Assembly (NCBI RefSeq): GCF_000525975.1
Contig: NZ_AODK01000005.1
Span: 1 to 64,000, forward strand
DNA from: Listeria rocourtiae FSL F6-920
Lineage (GTDB): Bacteria; Bacillota; Bacilli; Lactobacillales; Listeriaceae
Length of the DNA stretch: 64,000 nucleotides
Direction: 5' to 3'
A program made the position numbers and the translations under genes. Below, piece by piece: positions 7,227 to 14,430 of the stretch. How positions within the stretch are numbered: position 1 is the first letter of the stretch; each line of letters starts with the position of its first letter. The notes under the pieces were generated by a model. The model worked only from the letters and a program-made list of their open reading frames with translations. It was not told the origin of the DNA and did not search any database.

Positions 7227-7998
7227 TTATACTACTTTCAATCCTTCTAGATCTTCCGTATCGATACCAAACTGGATAGCCATCTGCTGTACGACTGATA
7301 AATAGATTTCAATAAGTCGCTTATCCTCTGATATACAATCAAGTTTGTTCAGTTTCTGAATAGATGTCTTACTCAATCCTTTTGCTGCCATTTTCGTTTG
7401 ACGATTTTCTAATCGCCTGTTTAAATCACAATGCGCACGTTTTTCTAATCGCTCATAACTCATGTTTACGGTACTTCTATAAGGTTCTGTACCGCCCATG
7501 TTGTTAGCGATACGTTTTAAGATAGAATTCACCTTCTCGCGCCACTCGTTGGAATTTACGCTAAGGATTTCTTTCATACTCTCTACCTTTGTTTCTAGCT
7601 TTTTTTGTTGCTAATTCTTGATTGGCTATGGCTTTGAATAGTCCGTTAACCATTTGTAACTCTGGGCTTAAGTTTGAGGTGTCATGTTGTTGTCTTATAA
7701 CTTTTTCCATTTCGTTGAACGCCTCAATATACTTGATCTTGAAATCTAACGCCTTCTTTCCTGTAAATCCCATAGCTAATAGTGTAAAGCCATCACGGTT
7801 CATTAAAATTATTTTTCGATTACGGCCATAGGCATCCGGTTCCATCGCTTCATAAAACATCACCCCAAAATTGGGGACATCTTTTTTTAATGAACTAATA
7901 TCCCTTAAAATATGGTCATGCCTTTTATCGAAATTTTCTGCAACCTGTATTGATGAGGTGACTACTTTCTCATTTCTCGAAATTACTAAATTATTCAT
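7227..7998 (-). CDS. Phage antirepressor, Rha family with ORF6C-like C-terminal domain
   Basis: Residues 1-110 match the Rha fold (VTSSIQVAENFDKRHDHILRDI, then RNRKIILMNRDGFTLLAMGFTGKKAL and KIKYIEAFNEME). The C-terminal ~120 residues (MKEILSVNSNEWREKVNSIL… RLENRQTKMAAKG) are ORF6C/antirepressor-like. They appear as two frames only because of the 7-base T run at 7600-7606; six T's give one 256-residue protein with the junction LATKKLETKVESMKEIL. It is encoded directly after the Cro-like gene (ATGA overlap) and presumably interferes with the repressor at 8457-8775 during induction. Confidence 0.8.
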
Positions 7999-8192
7999 TT
8001 GTAATCCGCCTCCTTAATATCCAAAATTTCACGAATTTTAGCTTTATGCTCTTCTCCTTTACGATTATTATTCAGAATGTCCGAAAGATATTGAGGTTTT
8101 ATTTCTAGCATTTCTGCCAATTCGTATTGTTTGATTCCCAACACCCTTAACTTTGTACGAACAATCCCTGCAAAAGCTTGATCCAAGGTCAT
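7995..8192 (-). CDS. Cro-like HTH regulator
   Basis: A 65-residue XRE-type helix-turn-helix protein: KQYELAEMLEIKPQYLSDILNNNRKG is the HTH core. It is the first gene of the minus-strand early operon, opposite the CI-like repressor, with AAGGAGG upstream of ATG 8192. Position and size indicate the lytic-side Cro. It would compete for the two 22-bp operators at 8216-8237 and 8348-8369. Confidence 0.8.
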   Translation of the reverse strand: MTLDQAFAGIVRTKLRVLGIKQYELAEMLEIKPQYLSDILNNNRKGEEHKAKIREILDIKEADYK

Positions 8193-8215
8193 CGTTTGTG
8201 CCTCCTTTTTATGAA

Positions 8216-8237
8216 ATCCGCTAATTTATCCGCTGAT
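8216..8237. promoter_or_regulatory. Putative phage operator O1
   Basis: Imperfect 22-bp palindrome with core AGCGGATAAATTAGC on the minus strand. It differs from the site at 8348-8369 at four positions. It lies between the cro start codon and the switch promoters, within the cro leader. Confidence 0.5.
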
Positions 8238-8324
8238 ATTGACTTTTTTTATTAAATTTGATAAAATGAATCCATAGCTTAATAAGCCTACAGTAATGCC
8301 AAATAACGTTGGGGAACGAGAAAA

Positions 8325-8402
8325 TTGGACATTTATTTGAGGTCTTTATAAGCGGATAAATCAGCTTATTTATACTTTATCATTAAATTTAATAAAAATC
8401 AA
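8325..8402. promoter_or_regulatory. Face-to-face phage switch promoters
   Basis: Toward the repressor (plus): TTGGAC 8325-8330, 16-bp spacer, TATAAG 8347-8352. Toward cro (minus): TTGATT 8402-8397, 17-bp spacer, TAAAGT 8379-8374. The two -10 boxes face each other with the operator between them, so each transcript crosses the other promoter. An additional plus-strand promoter-like pair (TTGACT about 8239, TAAAAT 17 bp later) lies further left. Predicted from consensus only. Confidence 0.45.
8348..8369. promoter_or_regulatory. Putative phage operator O2
   Basis: A 22-bp near-perfect palindrome (ATAAGC…GCTTAT outer arms, GAT..ATC inner arms) just downstream of the minus-strand -10 box and overlapping the plus-strand -10 box. 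Occupancy would block cro transcription, as expected of a CI operator. Confidence 0.55.
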
Positions 8403-8456
8403 GTTTTTTTATACAATTTAATAAAAAAGTTTTTTAAAGCTACTAAGGTGGTTAAC

Positions 8457-8775
8457 ATGACAACGTTCGAACGGATTAAAAAAATTATGTAAAGATAGAG
8501 GTATTTCTCTTCAAGATTTGGCTCGTAGTGTAAATATTGGTGAAAATTCAATATATGCATGGAAAACGAAAGCGCCCACAAGCGACAAGCTTAAGGCAGT
8601 TGCGGATTATCTTAATGTTACTACTGATTATCTTTTAGGCAGATCAGACAATCCCAATCCAGAAAAAAGTCACTCACCTGCTGTTCAAGATATCATTGAT
8701 TACATTGAGCAGAATAGTGACTTTGCAGAATCAATTAGACACTTGATTCAAACAGTTGAAAACAAAAAAAAGTGA
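8457..8775 (+). CDS. CI-like phage repressor, homopolymer-interrupted
   Basis: A 105-residue XRE-family protein: HTH region LQDLARSVNIGENSIYAWKTKAP (residues ~19-41), then ADYLNVTTDYLLGRSD, the usual end of this repressor domain, and a short helical tail. As read, the ATG at 8457 stops after 12 codons. One A too many at 8478-8484 explains it (KKLCKDRGISLQDL restored). There is no LexA-type autoprotease domain, so it cannot self-cleave. Inactivation probably depends on the antirepressor at 7227-7998 or another signal. Confidence 0.75.
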
Positions 8776-8786
8776 CAAATAAAAAA

Positions 8787-8804
8787 ACCACCTTAAAAGG
8801 TGGT
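8787..8804. terminator. Bidirectional terminator between repressor and 8819-9007
   Basis: An 18-bp perfect palindrome, ACCACCTTAA/TTAAGGTGGT, is followed on the minus strand by seven T's and preceded on that strand by an A/T stretch. It can end the converging transcripts of the repressor and the 62-aa gene. Confidence 0.7.
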
Positions 8805-8818
8805 CAAATTTATATTTT

Positions 8819-9007
8819 CTATACCAAAGTAGATAGGAACTCACCGTTTATAATAAACAGTGTTTTAAAGGCCTCATCTTCTGTATAACCAGACGCTATT
8901 AATTCAAGCCTGCTATCTCTATCTTTATCTATCATCTCGATTATTTTTTTGTAATGATCTTTGTTATCTTTTGCATGTTCTAAAATTATTCTATGTTCTT
9001 CTTCCAT
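8819..9007 (-). CDS. Small helical phage protein, 62 aa
   Basis: A charged, all-helical protein (MEEEHRIILEHAKDNKDHYKK…) with TAGGAG about ten bases before ATG 9007. It is convergent with the repressor and sits in the lysogeny module. The segment SGYTEDEAFKTLFI resembles the end of small phage helical proteins, but I cannot name a family. Confidence 0.5.
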   Translation of the reverse strand: MEEEHRIILEHAKDNKDHYKKIIEMIDKDRDSRLELIASGYTEDEAFKTLFIINGEFLSTLV

Positions 9008-9086
9008 CCCTTATTCACTCCTAAATCTTATTACGTTCATTCACTGCTCGTTTTTTTCTTTTTTAATTTTTTTGTATTTTTATGTT

Positions 9087-9167
9087 AGACTAGTTGTGTG
9101 TTCGAGGCTTACGCTTTCTTCGCACAATCGTCGGGATTGGGGAGAGCGCAGGCTTCGGCTTTTTTAG
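9087..9167 (+). ncRNA. Candidate structured RNA convergent with the peptide gene
   Basis: From a promoter-like extended -10 (TGTTAGACT at about 9081-9090) the plus strand folds into nested stems: CGCTTTC with GAGAGCG (one G-U pair) enclosing CAATC-gtcgg-GATTG. A short AGGC-UUCG-GCUU hairpin with six T's ends it near 9165. No ORF is present. It ends 15 bases from the stop codon of the minus-strand peptide gene. It could be an independent regulatory RNA or merely a terminator region. Moderate to low confidence. Confidence 0.35.
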
Positions 9168-9180
9168 TTTACGCTTACAA

Positions 9181-9264
9181 TCAACCGCCAGTAATAAGGT
9201 GAATCATAGGCGCGATAGTTACTACTAACGCAGTGAAAACTGTCAGAACATTAGATTTCTTCAT
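9181..9264 (-). CDS. Putative SHP-like pheromone precursor peptide, 27 aa
   Basis: A 27-codon ORF with an excellent ribosome site (GGGAGG, eight bases before ATG 9264). The peptide begins MKKSNVL, has a hydrophobic middle and ends MIHLITGG. Streptococcal SHP precursors are 22-23 residues, begin MKK, are hydrophobic and end in an aliphatic stretch plus GG (mature DIIIIVGG or DILIIVGG). This one is divergent from an Rgg-type regulator, exactly as shp genes are. There is no Asp/Glu at the expected cleavage point, and it carries an IAP tripeptide, so a type I toxin (Fst-like) is the main alternative. It lacks the charged C-terminus of that family. Confidence 0.5.
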   Translation of the reverse strand: MKKSNVLTVFTALVVTIAPMIHLITGG

Positions 9265-9364
9265 ATTATGTACCTCCCTTCTGTTTGATATACCTACTAT
9301 TATACAGGATAATCTAGGGAACCTTAAAAAAATACCCGATATCGGATATAAAGGAGAATTTTAC
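9265..9364. promoter_or_regulatory. Overlapping divergent promoters of the peptide and Rgg-type genes
   Basis: Plus strand: TTGATA 9285-9290, 17 bp, GATAAT 9308-9313, reading into the regulator. Minus strand: TATAAT 9304-9299 with only a poor -35 (TTAAGG 17 bp upstream), reading into the peptide gene. The pattern of a good regulator promoter and a peptide promoter needing activation is the one expected for an Rgg-activated shp. A 10-bp palindrome CCGATATCGG at about 9338-9347 is a possible operator. Confidence 0.45.
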
Positions 9365-10276
9365 ATGAAAACAATTGGTGATACAATACGTGAAATTCGT
9401 AAAAATAAGAGGATTAAGCAAGAGGATATGAAAAGCGTATCGCAAAGCTCTTTATCAGCGATTGAAAAAGGCCGTATACCTTCTATTGAATTATTCATTA
9501 ATATTTTAAAAGAGCTCGATATAGAAATGCTGGAATTCTTTTATATACAAAACAATTTTAAATTACCCGAACGCGATCACCTCTTTAAGCTGTTTCGCGA
9601 ACAGAAAAGCTCCCTAGACGTTGAGTATATGAAAATGCTACAAGATACGTACGATGAATATCTAACTAATACAGACGACCCATTCATTCGGTCTTTGCGA
9701 GATGTGTTAGATGTTTATCGTGAAATTAATGTGAGACAATCTTTTAAGATAACCCACCAGGAAGCTTATGATAAATGGAATGAAATTGCTAATCGTAAGG
9801 TATGGTACCACAATGATATTTACATGCTAACGAAAATATTTTATATTTTCCCGGTGGATCAAATAGATAACGTTATCGGAAAAGCTGTAAGACAACTGGA
9901 AAAGTATAATAACTATCCTCACATCCACTTTTTCAAAATTGCATTTTTCATCAATTGTTCGCGACACTATATCCTTGAAGGTCAATATCTCAAAAGCAAA
10001 CCTCATCTAATCGCAGCTGAAAGGCTAGCGAATGATCACCAAGAAGTTACTCTTCGTCTAGCTTCTCATTTTTTGCTTGCGTATTCCGATTACATCGAGG
10101 GAGAACATGAACAGGCTCAGGAAAGAGTCGATCGTACAACGAGTATCTATTTATCATTAGAAAGTTTAGAGCTAAAAGATAAAAATAAAAATGATATCCC
10201 CAGGTACGGAAGAATAGCTAAAGATCATTTGAGAGATTGGGAGAATTTTTTAGCGGAACAAAACAAAAGCAAATGA
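9365..10276 (+). CDS. Rgg-type HTH-TPR transcriptional regulator in prophage
   Basis: 303 residues starting at ATG 9365 (AAAGGAG nine bases upstream). Residues 1-62 are an XRE helix-turn-helix with SLSAIEKGRIPSIELFINILKEL, the pattern typical of Rgg/MutR proteins. The rest is all-helical, TPR-like (FYIFPVDQIDNVIGKAV, HIHFFKIAFFINCSRHYI, ASHFLLAYSDYIEGEHEQA), and would form the peptide-binding solenoid. Length matches Rgg (about 280-300). Rgg proteins bind short imported hydrophobic peptides and regulate divergent or neighbouring genes. A candidate ligand gene lies 100 bp away, divergent. It sits between the CI-like repressor and the integrase, so it is prophage cargo. Confidence 0.8.
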   Translation: MKTIGDTIREIRKNKRIKQEDMKSVSQSSLSAIEKGRIPSIELFINILKELDIEMLEFFYIQNNFKLPERDHLFKLFREQKSSLDVEYMKMLQDTYDEYLTNTDDPFIRSLRDVLDVYREINVRQSFKITHQEAYDKWNEIANRKVWYHNDIYMLTKIFYIFPVDQIDNVIGKAVRQLEKYNNYPHIHFFKIAFFINCSRHYILEGQYLKSKPHLIAAERLANDHQEVTLRLASHFLLAYSDYIEGEHEQAQERVDRTTSIYLSLESLELKDKNKNDIPRYGRIAKDHLRDWENFLAEQNKSK

Positions 10277-10279
10277 CAA

Positions 10280-10308
10280 TTGCTGTTTTATATTGGAAAT
10301 TGTATAAT
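10280..10308 (+). promoter_or_regulatory. Promoter of the prophage lipoprotein gene
   Basis: TTGCTG at 10280-10285, 17-bp spacer, TATAAT at 10303-10308. It lies four bases after the regulator stop codon, so the lipoprotein can be expressed independently in the lysogen. Confidence 0.6.
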
Positions 10309-10345
10309 TGGGATGTTTGACAATACAGATAAGGGAGAGATTGAA

Positions 10346-11297
10346 GTGAAGAAAATAATTATCGTTCTAGGGGTTTTATTGGTCTTAAGCATGGGGATAG
10401 CTGGATGTAACAACTCGGCTAAAGGAAATAGTACTCAAAATGAAAATAGTGAGACTAAACTATCTAAAGATGATCTTTGGAAAATATACTCGATTAATAG
10501 TGAGTTTTACTTCGATAAAATCAGTTTAATGACAAATCAAAAAAGAAAATAATATGACAGATGACGAGATTGTAAATAAGCTGAATGAGTCCATTAAATT
10601 ATTTGAAACAAGTAAAAAAGAACTGGCTGAAAATAATTCTAACCCTGAACTTACAGCAGCGCTACTTGACTATAATAAGGCAATTACCCAAGCATTTAGT
10701 ATTTTAGTGGAAAATGGTTTTTCAAAAGCTGAAGAAGCCGGTGAGTTATCGAAAAAAGCTGGTGAATTAATGAGAAGTATATCTGATAATTACTTTGATG
10801 GTAAACTTCCCGAATCGGCAGAATCATTTTTTAATAAATCCGATGAAGCTACAACAAATGATGATTCTGAGGTCGCTGAACAAAGAAAGGAATTTGATAC
10901 CAATATAAAAGAAAATTATAACGGCTTGAATTTTACGATTAGTCATGTACTAATTGCAAAGGCTACCCAAAAATTTATGGACGAAAACAACTTAACTACA
11001 AACGGTTTAGTGAGCGTACATTTTTCAATCGATAACACCTCTACCCACGACTTCACTACTTTTCCTGACCAAGCAGAATTGGTGGTCGATAGTCAACAAG
11101 TAGATGCTGATTTAAACAACAGCGATCACATCGGCGGTTCAATTTATAAAGGTGTGAAAAAAGAAGGTGATATCCATTTTTTTGTACCCGAAATAAATGA
11201 TGTTAACAACATAAAAGAATTGAGATTAAAATGGTTATCTAGCGACCAAAACGCTCATGATACAAAAGAACACGACATCGTTATTAATTTACAATAA
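10346..11297 (+). CDS. Prophage-encoded lipoprotein, homopolymer-interrupted
   Basis: Start is a GTG at 10346 with AGGGAGA upstream. The signal peptide KKIIIVLGVLLVLSMGIAGC has a lipobox (IAGC), followed by a low-complexity Asn/Ser linker. One A too many at 10539-10544 splits the frame; correction gives 316 residues with junction TNQKENNMTDDEI. The middle is helical (~50-150); the C-terminal half (NYNGLNFTISHVLIAK… through VSVHFSIDNTSTHDF) resembles the DUF4352/DUF5067 immunoglobulin-like domain. It would be anchored on the outer face of the membrane. Its position between repressor and integrase is where phages carry superinfection-exclusion or conversion genes; function is inferred only. Confidence 0.7.
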
Positions 11298-11374
11298 CCC
11301 CACGATTGTTTAGGAGGTGATGCAACAGTAAGCAACATAATATATCCATTTACGCCCCTTCGCCGAGGAAAAGG

Positions 11375-12570
11375 ATGGATATTATGGGATTCACTGTTAA
11401 GTTTAATGAAAAGAGAAATAAATGGGTTTGGCGCGCTCGCGTCTCGTTCAATGGAAAACAGCACGAAAAATCAGGTTCAGCGAATGATCGAATCGATGCG
11501 GAACTCGAAGGCTCTCAGGTTTATGCGAAACTAGTCAAAGAAAAGTCCAGAGACATGCTCGTTATCGACAAAAAGATTACTTTGGGGGATTTGATGATAG
11601 AATGGTTTAACACCTGTAAAAGAAGCTCTCTGTCCCGCAAAAGCATCGTCACTTATGAAGGGAATATGAAAAAGCACATTATCCCGGAAATCGGATCAGT
11701 GCAAGTAACAAAATTGAATCGTGTTTTTTATCAAAAATTTATTAACAAACTAGTGTCGCAGATGTACACTAAAGGGACAATCAGGCTAATAAACTCCTTG
11801 GTGGTCAGTTGCTTAGAATTCGCAATACACGATTTACGTTTGATTGACTATAACCCAGCAAAGAAAATTAATATCCCTGTTAAGAAATCACTTGATAACT
11901 CTGAGGAAAAGAATAAATTTTACACAGACGAAGATTTGAAAGCGATGTTTATAGCTGCAGACAAAATAATATTAAAGGCACCAGATAAAGCCTCATTGGC
12001 TGACTTATTGCGTTTTTTACCCAATTCTGGGCTAAGAATCAGTGAAGCACTCGGTTTGCTCGAGTCGGATTACACAGAAACTCATAATAAGGTGTCAATT
12101 GATAAACAATTGTCTAGCTTTTCAACTCTAAGTAATCCCCTTCTTGTGCCTGTAAAAACAAGTACATCAAATCGGGATGTTTTCCTAGATAACAGAACCA
12201 GCGCTATGCTGAAAAAAACGTATTTTAAAAAATAAAGAGCATAGAATGAAACATCCTGAGTTAAAAAAAAGAGCACCTATTTTTATTCAGTTACCGCGGA
12301 CGGCATATCTATAAAGAGCAGTTTCGGGTATTTATCGAAAAAGTATGTAAAGAATCTGGTGTACACTATCATAAAAAACATGCCATTCATGCCTTAAGAC
12401 ATACGCATGTGAAAAAGTTGGTCGAATCTGGCGTGCCAGAGATATCAATCCAGCAACGGATCGGCCATAGTAAAAATTCAGTAGTCACTAAATCTTATAT
12501 GCACGCGGATGAGAAAATGGCTAAAGTGACCATCGAGCAGTACGAAAAATTTATCTCTGCTAGCAACTAG
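11375..12570 (+). CDS. int: Prophage integrase (tyrosine recombinase), two homopolymer breaks
   Basis: Corrected length 397 residues. An N-terminal AP2-like arm-binding domain (FTVKFNEKRNKWVWRARV) is followed by a SAM-like core-binding domain (~65-165) and a catalytic domain with NSGLRISEALGL (Arg I), HALRHTHVKKL (His-x-x-Arg), QRIGHS and the tyrosine in SYMHAD. Extra A's at 12227-12232 and 12263-12270 break the frame as read; a normal protein results after correction. The last gene before host sequence, it is oriented toward ispH, marking this as the attachment end of the prophage. Confidence 0.85.
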
Positions 12571-12591
12571 GGGCAAACCTAGGGGCAAAGG
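12568..12591. repeat. Direct repeats CTAGGGGCAAA at the integrase stop (putative arm-type sites)
   Basis: CTAGGGGCAAA occurs twice, 13 bp apart, the first overlapping the integrase stop codon, with a partial GGCAAAG following. Such repeats beside int are typical integrase arm sites. A 13-bp perfect palindrome TCTAGTCACTAGA lies at 12677-12689 and may mark the core region. Confidence 0.4.
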
Positions 12592-12596
12592 CAAAG

Positions 12597-12645
12597 TGAA
12601 ACCGCTGATACTTGTTGTACCAAGCCTTTTCAGCGGTTTCATGTT
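12597..12645. terminator. Long hairpin downstream of integrase
   Basis: GAAACCGCTGA pairs with TCAGCGGTTTC across a ~25-base loop, just after the putative arm sites. It would terminate or insulate integrase transcription from the convergent gene at 12699-12962. There is no strong T tract. Confidence 0.45.
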
Positions 12646-12698
12646 ATAAACCGTTAGTATATCATATAAAACCATCTCTAGTCACTAGAAAAATTGGA

Positions 12699-12962
12699 TT
12701 ATGATTCCTTCATGATTGATCTATAGAAAACCTCACCTTGTGGAGTCGCATGGTATAATTTTTTATTTGCAAATCTGAGAGGTCCCCGCTTCACATGTCC
12801 ATGCATTTCTAGCCAATAGATTGTTCGCATGAGCGTGTTCTTATTCAAACTTTTCGAGTTTTCAAGGAATTCTCTGTGCTGTAATTTTAAGATCGTAAAA
12901 TCCTCTTCATACATGATTAAATGCAATGTTTCCTTTATTGCTTCTCGGCTGGGATCAAGCAT
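12699..12962 (-). CDS. Small winged-helix-like protein, 87 aa
   Basis: Helical N-terminus, then an HTH-like segment NKNTLMRTIYWLEMHGHVKRG and a wing-like strand pair (RFANKKLYHATPQGEVFY), which suggests a small DNA-binding protein. It lies between the prophage attachment end and ispH and is convergent with the integrase. It may be host or prophage; the divergent ispH promoter region separates it from the core operon. No family recognised. Confidence 0.5.
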   Translation of the reverse strand: MLDPSREAIKETLHLIMYEEDFTILKLQHREFLENSKSLNKNTLMRTIYWLEMHGHVKRGPLRFANKKLYHATPQGEVFYRSIMKES

Positions 12963-13088
12963 TTTTACGATGCACGCTCCTTTGTTGTATTTTTATAAAT
13001 GAATGAAAACTTTCCGAATATATAGCATGTTACAATGATTCTGTGTTTCAAGCAACTCTATTGCTTCACAATTTTAAAATTCAGCCAG

Positions 13089-13117
13089 TTGAAACCTTAC
13101 TGAATCTGGCTTATAAT
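13089..13117 (+). promoter_or_regulatory. SigA-type promoter of ispH
   Basis: TTGAAA at 13089-13094, a 17-bp spacer, and TATAAT at 13112-13117, about 70 bp before the ispH start. Confidence 0.65.
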
Positions 13118-13189
13118 AGAAAAGTAGTTGGTGTTTCTGCTGTCCTGCCCAACTATTGCTACACCTTGAGAAATATAGGAGGTTTAACA

Positions 13190-14186
13190 TTGGAAATTAT
13201 TAAGATTGCCCCTCGTGGTTATTGTTACGGCGTGGTGGATGCGATGGTGATTGCACGCAACGCTTCGCTTGATCCAAATCTACCTCGCCCAATTCATATA
13301 CTTGGCATGATTGTTCATAATCAACATGTCACAGAAGCATTTGAAGATGTTGGTATCGTCACACTGGATGGGCCAAATCGAGAAGCAATTCTAGACCAAA
13401 TCAATAGTGGTACTGTCATCTTTACGGCACACGGTGTCTCACCGGCCGTAAAGAAACGTGCGAAAGAAAAAGGCCTCACAACGCTTGATGCAACATGCCC
13501 GGATGTGACACGAACGTACGATTTAATTTTAGAAAAAAAAGCACGAAGGTTTTCACGTTATTTATATCGGTAAAAAAGGCCACCCAGAACCAGAAGGTGC
13601 CGTTGGTGTAGCCCCCGATATTGTGCACCTCGTTGAAACGATGGAAGATATTGATTCCCTAGCACTCACCGATGAGAAAATTTTTGTTACAAATCAAACA
13701 ACAATGAGCCAGTGGGACGTGATGGACTTGATGGATTATATCCAGTCTGTTTATCCACAATCTGAACAGCATCAAGAGATTTGCATGGCAACTCAAGTTC
13801 GTCAAGAAGCGGTTGCTACACAAGCGAAAGGTGCGGATGTTACCATTGTTGTCGGCGATCCTAGAAGTAACAACAGTAACCGTTTGGCGCAAGTATCCGA
13901 AGAAAAAGCCGGAGTTCCAGCACATAGAATCGCCAACATTGAAGAGCTGAATCTAGATTGGATCAAAGACGCAAAGAAAGTGGCTGTAACGGCTGGTGCT
14001 AGCACGCCAACTCAAATTATTCGAGAAGTGCTTGTATTCTTAGATTCCTATGACCCAGACGATGCAACCACATGGGAACGTAAGCATGATGTTGACCCAG
14101 TCAGCATTTTACCACGTGCTCGCAAGAAAAATATCGAAAAACAACGTGCTGCCCGTTTGGAGCACCTCAAAAATGGCGGTAAGTAG
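13190..14186 (+). CDS. ispH: 4-hydroxy-3-methylbut-2-enyl diphosphate reductase, homopolymer-interrupted
   Basis: Last enzyme of the MEP isoprenoid pathway, an Fe-S protein reducing HMBPP to IPP and DMAPP. It starts with TTG 13190 (AGGAGG upstream). The sequence shows APRGYCYGV (first cluster Cys), [20 protein letters not shown] (second Cys), [20 protein letters not shown] (third Cys) and [11 protein letters not shown]. One A too many at 13533-13540 splits the frame; correction gives 331 residues, the expected length for the Listeria enzyme. Monocistronic, with its own promoter and a long hairpin downstream. Confidence 0.95.
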
Positions 14187-14189
14187 CCT

Positions 14190-14428
14190 AAAAAGGGGCT
14201 GGGACATAACCCCGATAAATCGGCGACAAGCGCTCGCATTCAAGGGATTTGGCAAACTTCCGGTTCTCACATACACAAGTATGCTCCGCTTCCGGATTCC
14301 GCCAAATCCCTTGAATACAAACGCTTTCGCTCGATTTGTGTGAAGCAAGATTCACGTCTTACCCGAAAAAGGGAATCGTGATATCTTGCTTATTTTTGGT
14401 TAGAAATATATTTTGTCCCAGACCCTTT
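14190..14428. repeat. Intergenic long-hairpin repeat after ispH (copy A)
   Basis: Ends are inverted: GGGGCTGGGACATAA at 14195 and TTTTGTCCCAGACCC near 14423. Inside, CAAGGGATTTGGC (about 14241) pairs perfectly with GCCAAATCCCTTG (about 14303), enclosing a core whose minus strand reads GCGGAGCATACTTGTGTATG. Related cores occur at 48.2, 56.36 and 60.5 kb. It fills the convergent gap between ispH and the NIF3 gene and probably serves as a bidirectional terminator. Confidence 0.65.
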
Positions 14429-14430
14429 AT

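Noticed and set aside
7227-7577. Separate gene downstream of the antirepressor
   Set aside because: Correcting the T run at 7600-7606 fuses it in frame with the Rha domain, giving the Rha plus ORF6C architecture known for antirepressors.
9181-9264. Fst/Ldr-type type I toxin reading of the 27-aa peptide
   Set aside because: It contains IAP, as Fst toxins do, but lacks their charged C-terminus and tryptophan-leucine end, and it lies divergent from an Rgg-type regulator. Kept only as the alternative to the pheromone hypothesis.
12478-12675. Minus-strand 65-aa ORF across the integrase 3' end
   Set aside because: It lies antisense to the catalytic His-x-x-Arg/Tyr region of the integrase, has no ribosome site, and is a shadow frame.
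14048-14348. ORFs in the region after ispH (both strands)
   Set aside because: They read through the ispH 3' end and the inverted-repeat element. The composition is that of the palindrome and there is no start context.
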